A stretch of 64,000 nucleotides of DNA, from positions 496,001-560,000 of the forward strand of contig JBBMOL010000245.1 in assembly GCA_037954665.1 (NCBI GenBank), given 5' to 3'. Under the pieces are notes generated by a model. That model did no database searches and was not told where the DNA came from. It saw nothing but the letters and a program-made list of their open reading frames with translations. This stretch comes from Laguncularia racemosa. Lineage: Eukaryota; Streptophyta; Magnoliopsida; Myrtales; Combretaceae. This document shows positions 1 to 13,009 of the stretch, piece after piece. The first letter of the stretch is position 1, and every line of letters begins with the position of its first letter. The position numbers and the translations under genes were made by a program.

Positions 1-29
1 CTATAGACTTTATTCAATCCTTTACCCAC

Positions 30-1404
30 ACCTATTAGTTTACTTAAAATCAACACAGTATTTGACACCTTTGTACATATATTATGCATACTTCTAAATG
101 CATTAGACACGTATGAATGTGATGCACCGGTATCAAACAAAACATATGCTTTAGCAGAATGTACCAATAGCGTACCTGCCAATATATTTATATTTGGAGT
201 GTCCTATCTCTATATTGTGAACACTCGTGTTAATGCCCTTTGTCTTGGCCTCACATGTTGAGATGTACCACCATTGTTTCCAACCTAATTTCTCCCTACT
301 GGTACTGGCTGCACATTATGGCCTCTAGTGTTTAGGTAATTAACCATTCTATAACCCCTTTGTTTATAGGAGAAACATAATGGGGGGTATCAATTTCTCT
401 AGATAGGTCTTGTTGCTATGTCTTGTCTTCCCATATGAAAAATAAGTATCCTTTGGCCATTTATGTTCATTCAGCTCATGTGGCCCATAACATCTCACAC
501 ACCGTTGCCTTAACCCATTGATGAGGTCTTGGCCTGAGAGAAGGGAGTTGCAATGGCCACAGGTCTGGTTTGTGTAGTATGAAGCTTGCCCTTCTCTTGA
601 ATTACAACACCTTAGGTAGGTCTCTTTCCCAATACAATCTTAATCCTTAGTGTCCTCATCTCTCCAGTCCTCTTATGACTCTATTCTAGGAACATGGCCT
701 TATTCACCACTTCATGTTGTAGAGTGGGTTCCAAACCTAATACAAACCGATGAGCCCTAGACTTCTCATCAACTTTGAAAGTTGGTTACATAAATTTCAT
801 TAGGCAATTGACTTCTACCTCATATTTATCCACCGATCTCTTTCCTTAGTAACAATTGTAGTAAGCTACCTCCATCCTGTCTTGTATGTTTTTGGGAAAA
901 TACTGTTCATACAACATCTCCTTAAACCTTTCCTATGTGATTACTTCTATAGTGAGTCTAGAAACACTCGACCACCATTTAGAAGTCGAGCCCCTTAGTA
1001 GATATATAACATACTTCACCTTCTTATCTTCAGGAATCCCTAGCGCCTTAAAGGTCTTCTCTAGCTCATCAACCTACTACTCAGCATCTAATGGATCATT
1101 AACCTTAGGTTTGAACTCTTTGACCATTCTAACAAACTGGTCAAGGTTCACTTGTCTAGCTGGCCTCTCTCCGATTTCCCCCATCATTTGTGCTTAGCTC
1201 ATGTTCAGCAATTGTAATTCTTGTATTTGCTATTGTTGTGCCACCATTCCTACTAGAGTATTAATGGCCTCTAGCAACTAAGTAACATTGACCTCATTTC
1301 CTCCTTGTCCATGCTGAAGAGGTTTGGGTGGCATCCGGTTATCAGAAGCATCACCCCCATCGCTTGATGCTGATCCCAGTCCTGAGATTCTCCTAGGTAT
1401 TCTA
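30..1404 (-). pseudogene. Decayed gag-protease of the Tekay/Del-like element
   Basis: Translation of the minus strand recovers blocks of a Retrotrans_gag domain (WWSSVSRL, then ERFKEMLYEQYFPKN at about 860-960), a degraded CCHC knuckle near 470-500 in which some cysteines are lost, and a retropepsin core DTGASHSYVS at about 105-134. In-frame stops interrupt the reading at several places (for example around 1195 and 1080) and frames shift between blocks, so no functional protein is possible. The likely gag start is the ATG of MPPKPLQHG near 1330. The reading is clear at the level of family. The lineage within Ty3/gypsy is less sure. Confidence 0.7.
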
Positions 1405-1570
1405 CAAAATGAATAGGAGTTATCTCAGGATATCATACTATATCGGTATTATAGTAAGTACAGTTAGAATGAACATATATTCACAAGTGCTAGTCCCATT
1501 CACTACACACTCTCATCATATATTATTGTCTTAAAGACCTTATTCCTAGGTAGTTTATACATTAATAAAC

Positions 1571-1586
1571 CTAGGCTTTGATACCA
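1571..1586 (-). other. Primer binding site (initiator-tRNA-Met type)
   Basis: On the minus strand this reads TGGTATCAAAGCCTAG, one base off the usual plant TGGTATCAGAGCC complement of the tRNA-iMet 3' end. It lies 7 bp from the inner end of the LTR, as expected for first-strand priming. It fixes both the orientation (minus) and the inner LTR boundary. Confidence 0.75.
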
Positions 1587-1593
1587 CTTAAGT

Positions 1594-3496
1594 TGTAACG
1601 TCTTAGAATCCTAGATGAGTATAACCTGTTCCCAGTCCTCATTAAGTGAAGACATGTAAAGGCTTAAACATTATTAATCTCTAACATTCACATTCATGTA
1701 TTCATAATGATTAATAAACTCATTCTCCACATATAAGAGATTAGAGAGAATATCCCTACTCAGAAATGACTTATAATCAGTCTCTTCAAATTATTACAGT
1801 GGAACTATTCTAAAATCTTAAATACGACAATAGTCTCAAATCAAATTACAAGTCATCCAATATCTTTCTTTTCCTTTTTCTAGCTACTAATAATCATAAT
1901 AAACATATTATACATTTTCCTTAGTATTTTTATTTGTCTCTACCAAGGTCTCATCATATTCTACTACTTCTCTTATGGTACCTACAACTAAAAAAAAGTC
2001 CTATAAGGGGTGAGCTAAAACCCAGTATAATGTATACCTACATACATAAATGTATGCAACATGTTATTCATACACAGTTCATCATCTTTTCACATCATTT
2101 AAACCAACACTCAATCTCATGATTATAAACATCATATAATCCTTTCACAAATGTAGACACACACACACACACACATACATACGACAGTAGTTATTCTCCA
2201 TTATCCATGAGTTCATAAGTCCTTTCATATCACACACAATTGTCCTTCCACATTCAAGATATGAGTCCTTTCATACCAGACAACCCTAAATTTACTCGGA
2301 TCATTTTGGTACATGACTTTATTAAGGACAATGTCACACACCAATCATCAGGGTGCTACCTCGAGAACACCGACCTTCACTTGGTTTCTTAAACTCAGCC
2401 AATCATAATCACACACACAACTAATCTCATTCATTATTCAATATCATTTAGGCCACATTTATCTCTGACCTAACAAGCATAAACAACAAACATAGTATAT
2501 ATGTACCTAATAACCAATAGTTGATTTCCTCACACTTCTATAGTTTCACAATTCCTCAAATCTATACACATTCACAATTACGTACACTTAGGTTTACTAG
2601 TGAACAAAGTATAATGAAGTAAGGAGTGTCTCGAATCAACACAACCGTGTAGAAGGCTGTGTAGAAGGTCGTGTAGAGGGACATGGGTCAAAACACAGTC
2701 GTGCTAATGGCAGTATACCTTTTTATGTATTTTTGTTTTCTTACACGCCTAAGTACACGATCATATATTTGGTTGCGTACTTCAGCATGGTTCGGCATAC
2801 GGTCGTGTAAATGGCTATGTACCTAGTGGCCCTATACCTTTTTGTAAATTTGTGTATTTTGATATGCCCAAGTACATAGGCGTGTCTAGTGATCGTGTAT
2901 CTTTTTGTATATATTTGTGTTTTAGCATAAGCAGGTACACAAACGTTTATCTAGCCGTTTAGTGTACTGTTCCATCACAAATTCCTTTTCTAATTCGCCA
3001 ATTCCCAATCTTTCTAACCATAAACAAAATCCATTACTTTTAGACTTAATTGTGCATTGTTTTTTCATAGTGAAATGCTAATTAGGGTTAATTTAATGAC
3101 TTACTAGTTTGGATCGTTCTAACATTTGAATTCTTGTCTTGATTCTTTTGTCACACAATTTGTTTTGTAAGGAATTCTAAAGAGTTAATCACTAATTCAC
3201 AATATATGTATGTGATTGATGATCAATTGTTATTGATTGGTTTACTTACCTTGATTAAATAGGCAAATTGTAGAACGTAGTTATCCTTTTCCTTCTTAGG
3301 GTTCTATTAGTAATGTTTAAGGTTTTGGATTGCACAAGTGAGAAAAGGGTTAGAAAGTTGTATGTTTGCCTATTTATATCTCCTTGGTAAATGACTAAAT
3401 TGCCCTTGATTCTTCAAGTTATTTGCTATATTATCCTTGGCCTAAATTTTTAATAAAATGTAAATACATATATTTATTAATTCTCGAGTATTTACA
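1594..3496 (-). repeat. 5' LTR of the Tekay/Del-like element
   Basis: The plus strand starts TGTAACG next to the PBS and ends GAGTATTTACA, giving inverted termini TGTAA/TTACA and a 1,903-bp LTR. It holds a short AC microsatellite (about 2155-2175) and, at 2640-2960, many scattered copies of a CGTGTA/GCCGTGTA-type motif. Similar motifs recur in the unrelated CRM-like LTRs at 15.5 and 20.1 kb. The outer end is inferred from terminal structure only, because the partner LTR is not in the window. Confidence 0.6.
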
Positions 3497-3679
3497 GGTA
3501 TTAAAAAAACCAATATCATGCATGACTCTAATAACATGGTTACCACAATCACATGATTAATAAGAACTATATGAATAAAGAGGATATTGATTCCCCATAC
3601 TTAATAATAGACTCAAAAGTTTTAATGGTAACGGTGTCTATGAGTAAACTAAAAAGCTCAATCAGCCTATGTTATTACA

Positions 3680-6600
3680 AACTACAAAAAATTTGACATT
3701 TAACTACCAACATAGTTGCTAGCTAAAAAAATAAAAATTGATAGTCAAAAGTATTAGCTATCAATTTGCAATTGGTAGTGGTTGAGAAGCTAAAGAGTAT
3801 AGGCTACCAATTACAATTTGGTAGCGAAAAGTTATGTTTTTTCCAACCAAATTTTGGTTGCTAAAAACATTACAAAATGGTAGTGAATAGTACTATTTGG
3901 TAGAGAAAATTCATGCCTTTTGCTACTGAATTTGGTGGCTAAAAATATTGAAAAATGGTAGTAAATAGTAACATTTGGTAGTTAAAATTTGTGTTATTAA
4001 CTATCAAAGATGATTTAGTAGCAAAAAGTCATGCCTTTTACTACCTAACTTTAGTGGCTAAAAGCATTAGGTGATTACAAGGTTTGGTAGCTAAAATCAT
4101 GCTATTGGTAGCCAAATGATATTTGGGTGTTAAATGCACTAATTAGCTACCATTGTTTCATTTGGTAGAGATAATTGTCTCCAATACTTTTGTTAATATG
4201 TTCATTATATATAATCACCCATTTTGTATGCATGAAACCTAATATTGTACTTTAATAATTCAAATGAACATGCTACATGAACTTTGTCAATTAACAAAAC
4301 TCAAAATAAAGCAAAAGCATTAAGTTTGGATTGTCATTAATAACATAAAGTATAAACATAACTTAAACTCTAATAACTAAACAAATAAACTTTAACCTAA
4401 ATACTGAATACGAATTTAAACTAATAACAAAATTTTAAACTACAAGTTGGTATCCATATTGCAAAACAAATAGAACATGAAAAAAAAAGAATAATATTGA
4501 TATGGTATTCTTGAAGTTGACATTGATAAGATCATAGAACAATGTCACCTTTATAAATTTGCATAGTAAAAAAAAGAACAATATAAAATGTTGTTACTCA
4601 ACAACAAATATATTTTCACTTAGGAAACAATTATCATGTGCTTCAACAAAATTACATGCAACTATGCATATTGATTTAGGGTCTGTTTGATGCTAATTAA
4701 CGATATCACAAAGAACTAGCGCTCGAGCTAAATTAATTTCGCATAAGTTAGCTTGCATTGTTGCAATTTGCTTAGCTTGGAAAAATCACCAAAAAGCTAA
4801 TAATTATCTAAAAAAAATATTTAAAGGAGAAGGGGAAAAGAGTTTTAACTTGCACCAATATAAATGTGAGACTCAGCATCAAACCAAAGGTAGCACCACT
4901 GCTTCCATCATGTTTTTCCTTAAACGTGTAAAAAAGTCAGTCTATCATGAAACATGAATGCAAACCAATGGACATTCATAGAAGGATACGAGTGAAGAAG
5001 ACTAAAAGAAAGAAAAAAATGTACACTTCTTAGCAACTTTTGTTGTAAGTATGCTCCATGCAATTGACACTTGAAACTTGTTGCTATCTTCTTAACCAAA
5101 CATTCCATGTCCCTCCCCTTAGCCCATCCCTTTGAGCAATAACAATGTGGAGCATCATTTTACCATTCCAAGAAACTTGTTATAGAAGATATTCAAGAGT
5201 GCTTATGAGGTGTGCTAATTTTTGTTGGCATCTATGATTGATTTTGCCACTAACATGCTATATTTGCATCTAAAATATGATTTTATAGAGGGATCTATTT
5301 CACCATCCATTATAGATAAGATATTTGTCATAAAATTTAATGCATGATCCATTTAAGATATGACTTTATACAGGAATTTATTCAATTTTTAGAATTGAAT
5401 TGAAACTCAACACATGGTTTTTGAACTAATTGATCTATATTTTGTCTTCATGGGATCCTTAATAAAGGACATGGTGCTGAGAATATCATATATTATATAT
5501 AATGCTAATTTTCATAGAAAGTAGACACCCAAAACTTAATTTTCATCTTGGTAACTTATAAACAAGAAATGCTAGATTTTTATTACAAAGTTTGTATTTT
5601 CTAATTTAAAACACCCATAAAATAAAAAGCTAAAAAATAATCTAAAAGTCATAACTTCATAAACAAACTCAATTGAATTATTAAAATTTTACACGAATAT
5701 ACATTACTAATTGGAAAAGAATCTAAAAAAGTCTAACCTTTAAATTATTTACCCATATGGTAAAACAACCTTGGAAAGCAATTGACCATCAAACATCTAA
5801 ACAACATCCATTTATAGCAAAATATATAATAGAGAATGAAATCTTAAAAGTATACAGATCTGAGATTGATTTAAAACCCTAAAGGTATTTACTTTACAAA
5901 AGAGGAAAACCGATGATATTACCTTGATAGAGAGTGCCTAAACTCTCTTCATCGGATGGGGTGATAAAAAAATTGCAATGCAAAGAATTAGTGTGATTGG
6001 AGAATATAAAAAGAAAAGAAGGAATGAAGAGTAATAAGAAAGTAAGGTTCTTTTAAGAGGGTAGGGAAAAATAAGTTTTTTTTTTTTCTATAATTCTAGC
6101 TAAATAATGAATGTGTTAAATTATAGTTGTCAATTTTTGGTATATAGTAATGGCCTGAAATGAAATGGAGTAAAAAACGGAATAACTAAATCTATAATAT
6201 ATATTTATCATATATGTAGATTATGCAATATATATATATATAGATATATAGATATATTGTTTATGTTATATAATAACAAATATATACATAAAATATATAA
6301 CAAATATGTAATTTATAGATTTGTTATGAATATTAAAAATATGTATAAACAATATAACATGTATATATATAATCTTAGCAAGTTTGATGCAACATATATG
6401 TATATCACATAGATTATATGCATAATATATACATATAACAACTTAGCAAGATTAACATAATATAAAATATATATTTGTTATATGTGTTATATATTATATA
6501 TACATTAGCAGATGATGTATCCACGAAGTGTGTGAAAAAATAAATACTGTCAAGCTTAGGATATTTAAAGAATAGAAAAACTTTGGTATGGTTCTACTAT

Positions 6601-8198
6601 GATTGAAGTAATTAGGAATATTGAGTGGGGTTTATATTTGAAAAATAAGGAGGGGTTAGTTTTAGTTGTTTCCATAAAATTTAGGATTGTGGAATTTATG
6701 TAGTCGGATGTCGATTGATTGAAAAGATAATTTTGAATGAAATGGAAGGATTTAGTAGCAATTCAATTATTGTTAATTGTTTTTAAAGCGATATGAAGTT
6801 CAATAATTTGTATTCACTCAATAGTATACACACGAATATATGTAGAATGATAACTTAGTTTTTAACTGTAGAGTTATATACGTTACAAATTGGATGATGA
6901 AAATCTGCTTGTGAAAAAATGTTTTAAACTAAAAAAGTGAGCTGAAAGTTTTAATTTTATTCATTGGAATTTAGAGATGTTTAAAGGAGTGTAGAGTCGA
7001 AAAGTAGATATTGATATAGATATAGATATAGATAAACAACTTAATAAGTGATATAATATATAATATATATTTGTTATGCTAGCCACCCGGATGTGAAAAT
7101 TTGAGAACAATAGATGTGCTAATAAATATTAACGTTAAAATTCCAACAATTTTGTCTAAGAATGAGGTATGTAAAAGTTTAGCCGTAATGTTACTTTCCA
7201 ATTCAATAAAATAAAATAAATTGTTCACAAAAAGTAAAGCTATCCAATGAACAAATTTTTTTTTGAGTGATAAATGTTGATAATGAAATATATAATTATT
7301 TGTGATTAATTATGAAATAATTTAAGACAATAAAAAATGATAAAATTGTGGAATATCATAGACAAAAATATGTTTCTTGATGGTATGCAACCAAAAAAAA
7401 GAAAGAAGTTTTGACTTAATAAATAGAAGATATGTATACTTTTTATAAGTTACCTTAAGCCATTTTAACCCGTGTGAGTCTTAGAAAGATTATCTTTTGT
7501 AGAGAGGAATGAATTTTATACATAGAAACTATGTCTTTAAGATAATTGCCAATAAAATTCTCCAATAAAATCCTTATTAGTATGTTTTAATGAAGTTAGA
7601 TAAAATATTGAAGGAGATATAGGTAATTTTAAGGGATAAGGAGGGTGTGGGGTCTAAAACTCCTCCGATTCTCTTAATAATATAAATAGATATATGTATA
7701 TATTATATATATAGAGTATTGTTCTTTCTTAAGACTTTAAGGACGGTAATTTACAAAAAGGAGATTTTAATATATATCTTAGATTTAAGGCTATTATTTA
7801 TGTAATTGTCTTTTTATGCGGGTGAAATCAAATCACGATTATGGTTTCTAAAAATATTTCCCAACATGGGAAGAGAATGAAATCAAGAATCATGATCCCG
7901 TTTCAAGTTTACTTCTATGTACCAAATGTACTATAAAATTAGAAATTATAAAAACTTTTTAGACACTAATTTATTTTGGAAGGTATATTTTAAGTGATTT
8001 AAGCAATTTTTATAAATGACTTTTAGCTATCAACTTTATGATTTGGAAGTTAATTGTATCATATTTAGCAACTGTAAAATTTTTACTCTGCCAAAATTTT
8101 ACTCCCAATATATTTGCTATCAAGGACTAAATTGGTAGTTAAAAGTAACATTTTGCTGGCTAATAATTTAGTAGCTAAAGGTTTAATTTGTTGTAATT
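3680..8198. mobile_element. Probable non-autonomous CACTA-like transposon
   Basis: The two ends look like degenerate inverted termini of the CACTAC type: ACTACAAAAAATTTGAC at 3681 on the plus strand, and AATTACAACAAATTAAAC on the minus strand at 8198. Inside each end is a dense cluster of subterminal repeats with core TTGGTAGCTAAAA and its reverse complement (about 3690-4180 at the left, 8020-8185 at the right). This is how CACTA (En/Spm) elements are built. No transposase reading frame was found in the 4.5 kb. No clean 3-bp target duplication was seen, so the exact ends are uncertain. The interior is AT-rich, with runs of ATATAT at 6195-6500 and a (GATATA)n run at 7013-7033. Confidence 0.45.
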
Positions 8199-10707
8199 CA
8201 TGCCTATAAATAGCTTAAAATATGTCCTAACTAGGTTTAATGAGGATAACAATTTCATTAATGCAAATAACAAATGAAATAAAAAAGAAAATAAGCAAGT
8301 TGGCTAAAATTTGGGTAAATATGGGTGACTTAGTCTTGAAGTAACTAAAGCTAATTGATCTAATTATGATATGATTAACCTACATTTTTATTTGGTCGAC
8401 CTAATTAGATCTCACAACCTCTCAATTGACTTTGCAACCAAGGATGTTAAATCTGGATTGGACCGGCTGGTTCAATCGGGTTAAACCGGAACCAGCATGT
8501 AGATCGTGTCGATTTAATGGAAAAACCCATTTTAACTTTGAATTGGATTGACTTGGTTGACTGGGTTGGATCTAACGGGCCAATGCAACCAAAAAAAAAA
8601 AGAGGTAACAATGTCCAGGGATTAATAGTGAAGAAAAGAAAAGAAACAACATGGTCAGGGTGTCAGGGTAAAAAATTCAAAGCAAAAGCACTATTAATAT
8701 ATTATAATACATTTGTTTTTGTAATATTACTTGTGGCCTTGTAACTTTTATATTTTTCGAGATAAAGATTAAAGAGAGTTGAGAGTTAATAGTTAATACT
8801 AAATCAAAGTAGCAATATATTATATTACTTTTTTAAAAAATTATTTTGGATTTGCTATATAAGTTTTGATTGTGTGAATATACATAATATAGAGTTTATG
8901 TTTTTTTTTATCTATTTAATGGTTAATAGATGGATTTTAATTCAATTGTAAATTTAATTGCACAATTTTATATTTATGTTTTCTTATATTTAAAATATAT
9001 CTTACATTTTTAACTTTTTATTTACCCCGACTCTATCCATCGACCATCGATCTTCGACTCTCTAATATGTCCAGATCAAATCCTCTGTGGGTCTAACAAC
9101 ATTGTTTACATCTCCTTGTACTCATTTTTTTTTTTTTTTTTGTCTTATTTGGACTTGCCTTTTACCTCTAAAATGATTTCTTGGTCCACAATTCCCGTCA
9201 CCCTCTTCCTTTTGAAATTGAGCAATCCATAAAAAAAGTGTTTTTAAACTTTTATATGAGTATTTTGCTCTTGAATATATATATATATATATATTTTAAA
9301 TTTTATTATTATTATTTTATATTTTTATCCAATATTAAAATGATAAAATAAAATGTAAAAATTTTCTATCCGCTATTGGTAGACAAAAGCTTGGAACTTG
9401 ATGTAAATATTCTATCTTTATTTTTTTGAATGAATAAGCATATTTAACTGAAAAAAAAGATATAAAAACACTTTTTCGAAAGATTTAAAAGTCTAGATAC
9501 ACAATTTCATAAATAGGCAAAGTAAATGTATATTAAATAAGCATAAGGGATTTAAAAAAAGAAGAAAAGTTTAAAAAATAAACACAAAAATACAATTTAT
9601 CTAATAAGGCTTTGATTTAAGTAGTTCTTATATGATTGGAAAATACTTGTATAGGAATACGAAATGATATATATACCATTTATAAATTGCTCAGCCTTAC
9701 CAATTGAATTAAGTTGATCAAATGCCACGGCCTCAATTTGATCATGTAAGAAAACAATTTTTCCACCTTCAGAATGGTGAAATATGTAAAAAGAAATCCT
9801 GGGATTATGTCTTGTCAGATCTTATCTAGTTTGCCATTTGATCGAGCAAACTTTATAAGAGTTTCTTGAATAAATTTTGCATAGCCTCCAGTTTCTTATT
9901 ATGATGAGTCTGCCTATGCCCTATATGATTTATTTTTGGCATTGTGAAATAGTGTTTTTTTTTTTTTTCCTTCCAACTACATAGTACAATGGAGAGAAAA
10001 TAATTAAATTTGTTTCATTTTATTGGGAAATTAGTACTTATAATACTCAATTATCACATTCTCAGCAATGCTATTTCTTTTACTACACAATACATATGGA
10101 CTTCTCAAACATTTTAAACCAATTTGACACGATATTCTGTACAAATTGAGCCATTTTAAATCTAGGTGAATCGAGCTAAAGGGAAGAAAAAAAAAAACAA
10201 TTATTTTGTGTTGGAGAGTTACCATTCCACTTTTTATATTGTTAATCTTATATTGATTCATTTATTCTATTTTAGTATCATTATATCTAGATTAATTTGA
10301 GCTTAAAAATTCTTATATTTAAGCCGATGAATGCTAATCGTTTAGTAAATAGGAAAAAAGTACTTGCTCTTTTTTATATAACATAGCATGACTAAAAAGT
10401 AAAAAAGTAAACTTAAATATAAATAGAATTAAGATATATCAAAATCCAACAATAAAAAATAAAAAAGGAAAAAGAATAAACAGAAAAAAAAAATGCGACT
10501 CCAATTAAAATTAAAATCAAACTAAATATTTTAAAATGGCTCAAATGAAAGGAGATTGTGGACCGAACTAAGGATATTTCTAGCATTAAAGTGCTGCTAG
10601 GCTTAAAAGAAAGTCAAGCCAACCTTTGTAGAATTTCAAACTTTAAGATGTACTGGATCTATAATTTCCTAGGTTTGACAAAACTATACCTTAGTGACTC
10701 TGTCTTC
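8199..10707. other. AT-rich intergenic stretch without a gene
   Basis: No conserved coding sequence is visible. A patch at about 8447-8580 is rich in ACCGG/CCGGTT and TTGGTTGAC motifs, like a dispersed plant repeat. There are homopolymer T and A tracts (9126-9142, 9957-9968) and a TA microsatellite at 9276-9294. A minus-strand stretch at 9690-9920 can be read as short protein-like blocks in two frames but matches nothing I recognise. Confidence 0.4.
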
Positions 10708-11164
10708 CAAGGGCGGACTTAGCACCGGGATTAGGGCGACCTCGCCTATCTCTAGCTCAAAAAAATATTTATTGAAAAAGGAAATTTATATTTATATATA
10801 TTTTAAAAAGCAATATTTAATAAATTATTGTAAGTAATTAAGTGCTTAGATGTGAGGTTTTGTTAATTTAGGGTATTGGGTTCAAAATTTAAAAGAAATA
10901 TTTTACTTTTTTTTAAAAAAAATTGGATTTATTTTATATTACTTAAATGACATTCTTTTTTTTTTTTTCTGTTTTTGATTTTAATTTTTTCTATAATAAT
11001 TAATAACATTAAATGTCACTCATTAGAAACTATAATAGTATTCTTGATTATTTAATAAAAAATTTAAAAACTTCATTTCTGTTTACATATTAAATAATTT
11101 AGAATAAACTTACTAAGGAAAAAAAAAATTGACCCCTCAATTATATGATTCTGGATCTATCCCC
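10708..11164. mobile_element. hAT-type MITE, 457 bp
   Basis: The left end begins CAAGGGCGGACTTAG and the right end finishes CTGGATCTATCCCC. These are decayed versions of the CAGGGGCGGA...-type terminal inverted repeats common to plant hAT MITEs. The flanks CTGTCTTC (10700-10707) and CTCTCTTC (11165-11172) match at 7 of 8 bases, fitting the 8-bp duplication made by hAT transposases. The interior is AT-rich and non-coding. Confidence 0.5.
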
Positions 11165-11172
11165 CTCTCTTC

Positions 11173-12129
11173 TCAAATTGTTTAGATCATTTGCTTTCGT
11201 GGTTTCAATTTCTTCAAAATCAACTCTTGTTATTAGCATTAGCATTGGAAGTTGTTGCCAACTATTTTGTTGTGTTTGTATGAGACAATGTTCCTAGTTA
11301 TTCGAGCTTTGTGTGATTCGGGAGAAAAAAAAAGTAATTCAGTATATCTTTTTTTTGTTATTTGTTGATATTTACTTAATATGAACATGAAGATTTCCTT
11401 CTTATAACTGTAGATTAACAAATCGAGCTATTTTCTATAACTAATTTGAGTTTTAGTATCTTAAATAACCTTGCAGTTCTTCAGTAAAAACATAGTCATG
11501 AAAATGATCCTACGTAAATCCTATTCTTTACATAGCTCTAAATATTTAAAAATATCAAAATCCATAATTGAATATCAAAATTTAAATATGCAAGATCTAC
11601 CATGATTTTATATTTATTAGTTAATGCACCTTCTTTACTTATAAGCTACTTAATCAAATATGAATGAGATAAGTGCTCCAATATTTATTCTAGACATCCT
11701 ACTCTATTATCACGATGAATTTAAATCCACAAATTTAACTTCATAAATAGTTTGATTTAAAAGATTAAGATTGTTGGATTTGGCATGCTTTTATATTTAT
11801 TGGTTATGCCCTCCTTTACTTATGAAGTAAGACTTTGATTAAAGTTCATTAAGTGTAGCACTTAATAGAGGAGAAATGAGTGTGCAGAGTTTGAGCCCTA
11901 GCCTTTTGTTACAGTAACACATATTATACATTTTAGTTTCATAAAAACCCGGTTTAAAAGCTTAAATTCATAAATATGGTTGGCTTGTTATATTTGTTAC
12001 TTAACCATCAAGACCATCAAATGAATGACATATTAGATCTATGCTGTGATTGCATATTATTGATTGACAAATATGTCCTTATGATAACAATTTAAATACC
12101 ATATAAAATGCATTTATTATCATTACTTT
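11173..12129. repeat. Non-coding stretch with degenerate LTR-like repeat copy
   Basis: No gene is seen. The segment at about 11450-11520 resembles 13495-13563. The segment at about 11740-11990 is one of three diverged copies of a repeat (others near 13600-13850 and 13975-14200) with shared text such as TTAAAAG.TTA, ACTTTGATTAAAGTTCAT and a phrase that degenerates from GCTCTGATACCA. Confidence 0.35.
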
Positions 12130-13009
12130 TTTTTATTCTCAGAAATTGAGAACAAAACCTAATCCATCCATTTCCTCTTTTGATATTGGTAAAACCATAC
12201 CATCCTCTCACCGGCAACATTTACACCAACATAGATTTGCCTTGTTATCAGCTTGCATGTAGTCTTGGTTTTTCCTTTCCAAGCACTTAGCACTCACGTG
12301 CTCCTTCTATTTGCAGTGGTGACCTATTATACCATAGCCTTTAGATCTCACTTTAGAACTATCATGGTTTCTAATCTATTGATATATGATAATTAGATTG
12401 TTTATAACTATACTACTTATAGATCTTATCTCATGATCTAGTTAGTCCTTCCTTAATAAATAATATATTTTATTGATAAACTATCCTTACTATGTATCAT
12501 GGTCTCTTTGAACTCATAAAATAAAGGTGGTAGAAAGTGTAATTGAATCATCTCCTACTCTTCAATCTCAACTTTAACATTAATATTTTTTAAATCTTTA
12601 GTAAGAGACATGAAAATTGAAGCATGTTGTCTTACCAATAACCTCTTACTCATCTAGAGTGAGTATAATCTTTTCTTCTTCCTAGTTGGTATGCAAGTCA
12701 TGTGCAATTCTTCCAATTTTTACGATAAAATTTCATTAGTCTTTATTGCCACCTCCTAAAATATACTATTCATTAGACTTACTTGGATCATCCTTAGGGC
12801 CTTGCTTAATCCTCATCCTTTGTGGAACCTAGTTGCTTATTTAAAGTCTTCTTCAAGCATCACTACATCAATATCTATTACATTCACACAAGACCTAGTC
12901 TTTATGCAATTGTCAAATTTCTCAATATTATACTTAGATATCTCTTTTTAGTGAGTAGATTATGAACTCTCAAACTCTTCAATCTCTCAAGCTTGCTTTG
13001 ATGAAAATT
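12130..13009 (-). pseudogene. Fossil Ty1/copia gag with primer binding site
   Basis: On the minus strand, short blocks resemble a copia gag ending in a CCHC-type knuckle region (blocks GYGIIGHHCK and HVSAKCLERK at about 12260-12350). All are broken by stops. At 12990-13005 the plus-strand text AGCTTGCTTTGATGAAAAT is a degenerate AGCTTGCTCTGATACCA, the complement of a copia-type PBS. It is followed at 13010 by TGTTAGG, the expected inner end of an LTR. This is a recognisable but dead remnant; its partner pol was not found nearby. Confidence 0.4.

Larger units (their letters stand above)
1..3496 (-). mobile_element. Ty3/gypsy element (Tekay/Del-like), 5' part only
   Basis: Reading the minus strand from right to left gives LTR (1594-3496), tRNA-iMet-type primer binding site (1571-1586), a retrotransposon gag with a decayed zinc knuckle, and the start of an aspartic protease. 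The window edge cuts it inside pol. The gag and protease frames carry many stops and frameshifts, so this is a dead copy. The protease context (DTGAS core followed by HSYVS) and the gag resemble plant Tekay/Del chromoviruses. The lineage is inferred, since no reverse transcriptase is visible. The outer LTR end is followed by GGTAT; the matching target-site copy would lie outside the window. Confidence 0.75.

Noticed and set aside
886..1197. Plus-strand open frame of about 100 codons
   Set aside because: It is the antisense of the decayed gag on the minus strand, with low-complexity serine/leucine content.
9276..9294. TA and other microsatellites (also 22265-22290, 26179-26196, 45378-45440, 47127-47156)
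   Set aside because: Ordinary simple repeats of plant intergenic DNA; noted inside other entries but not treated as findings.
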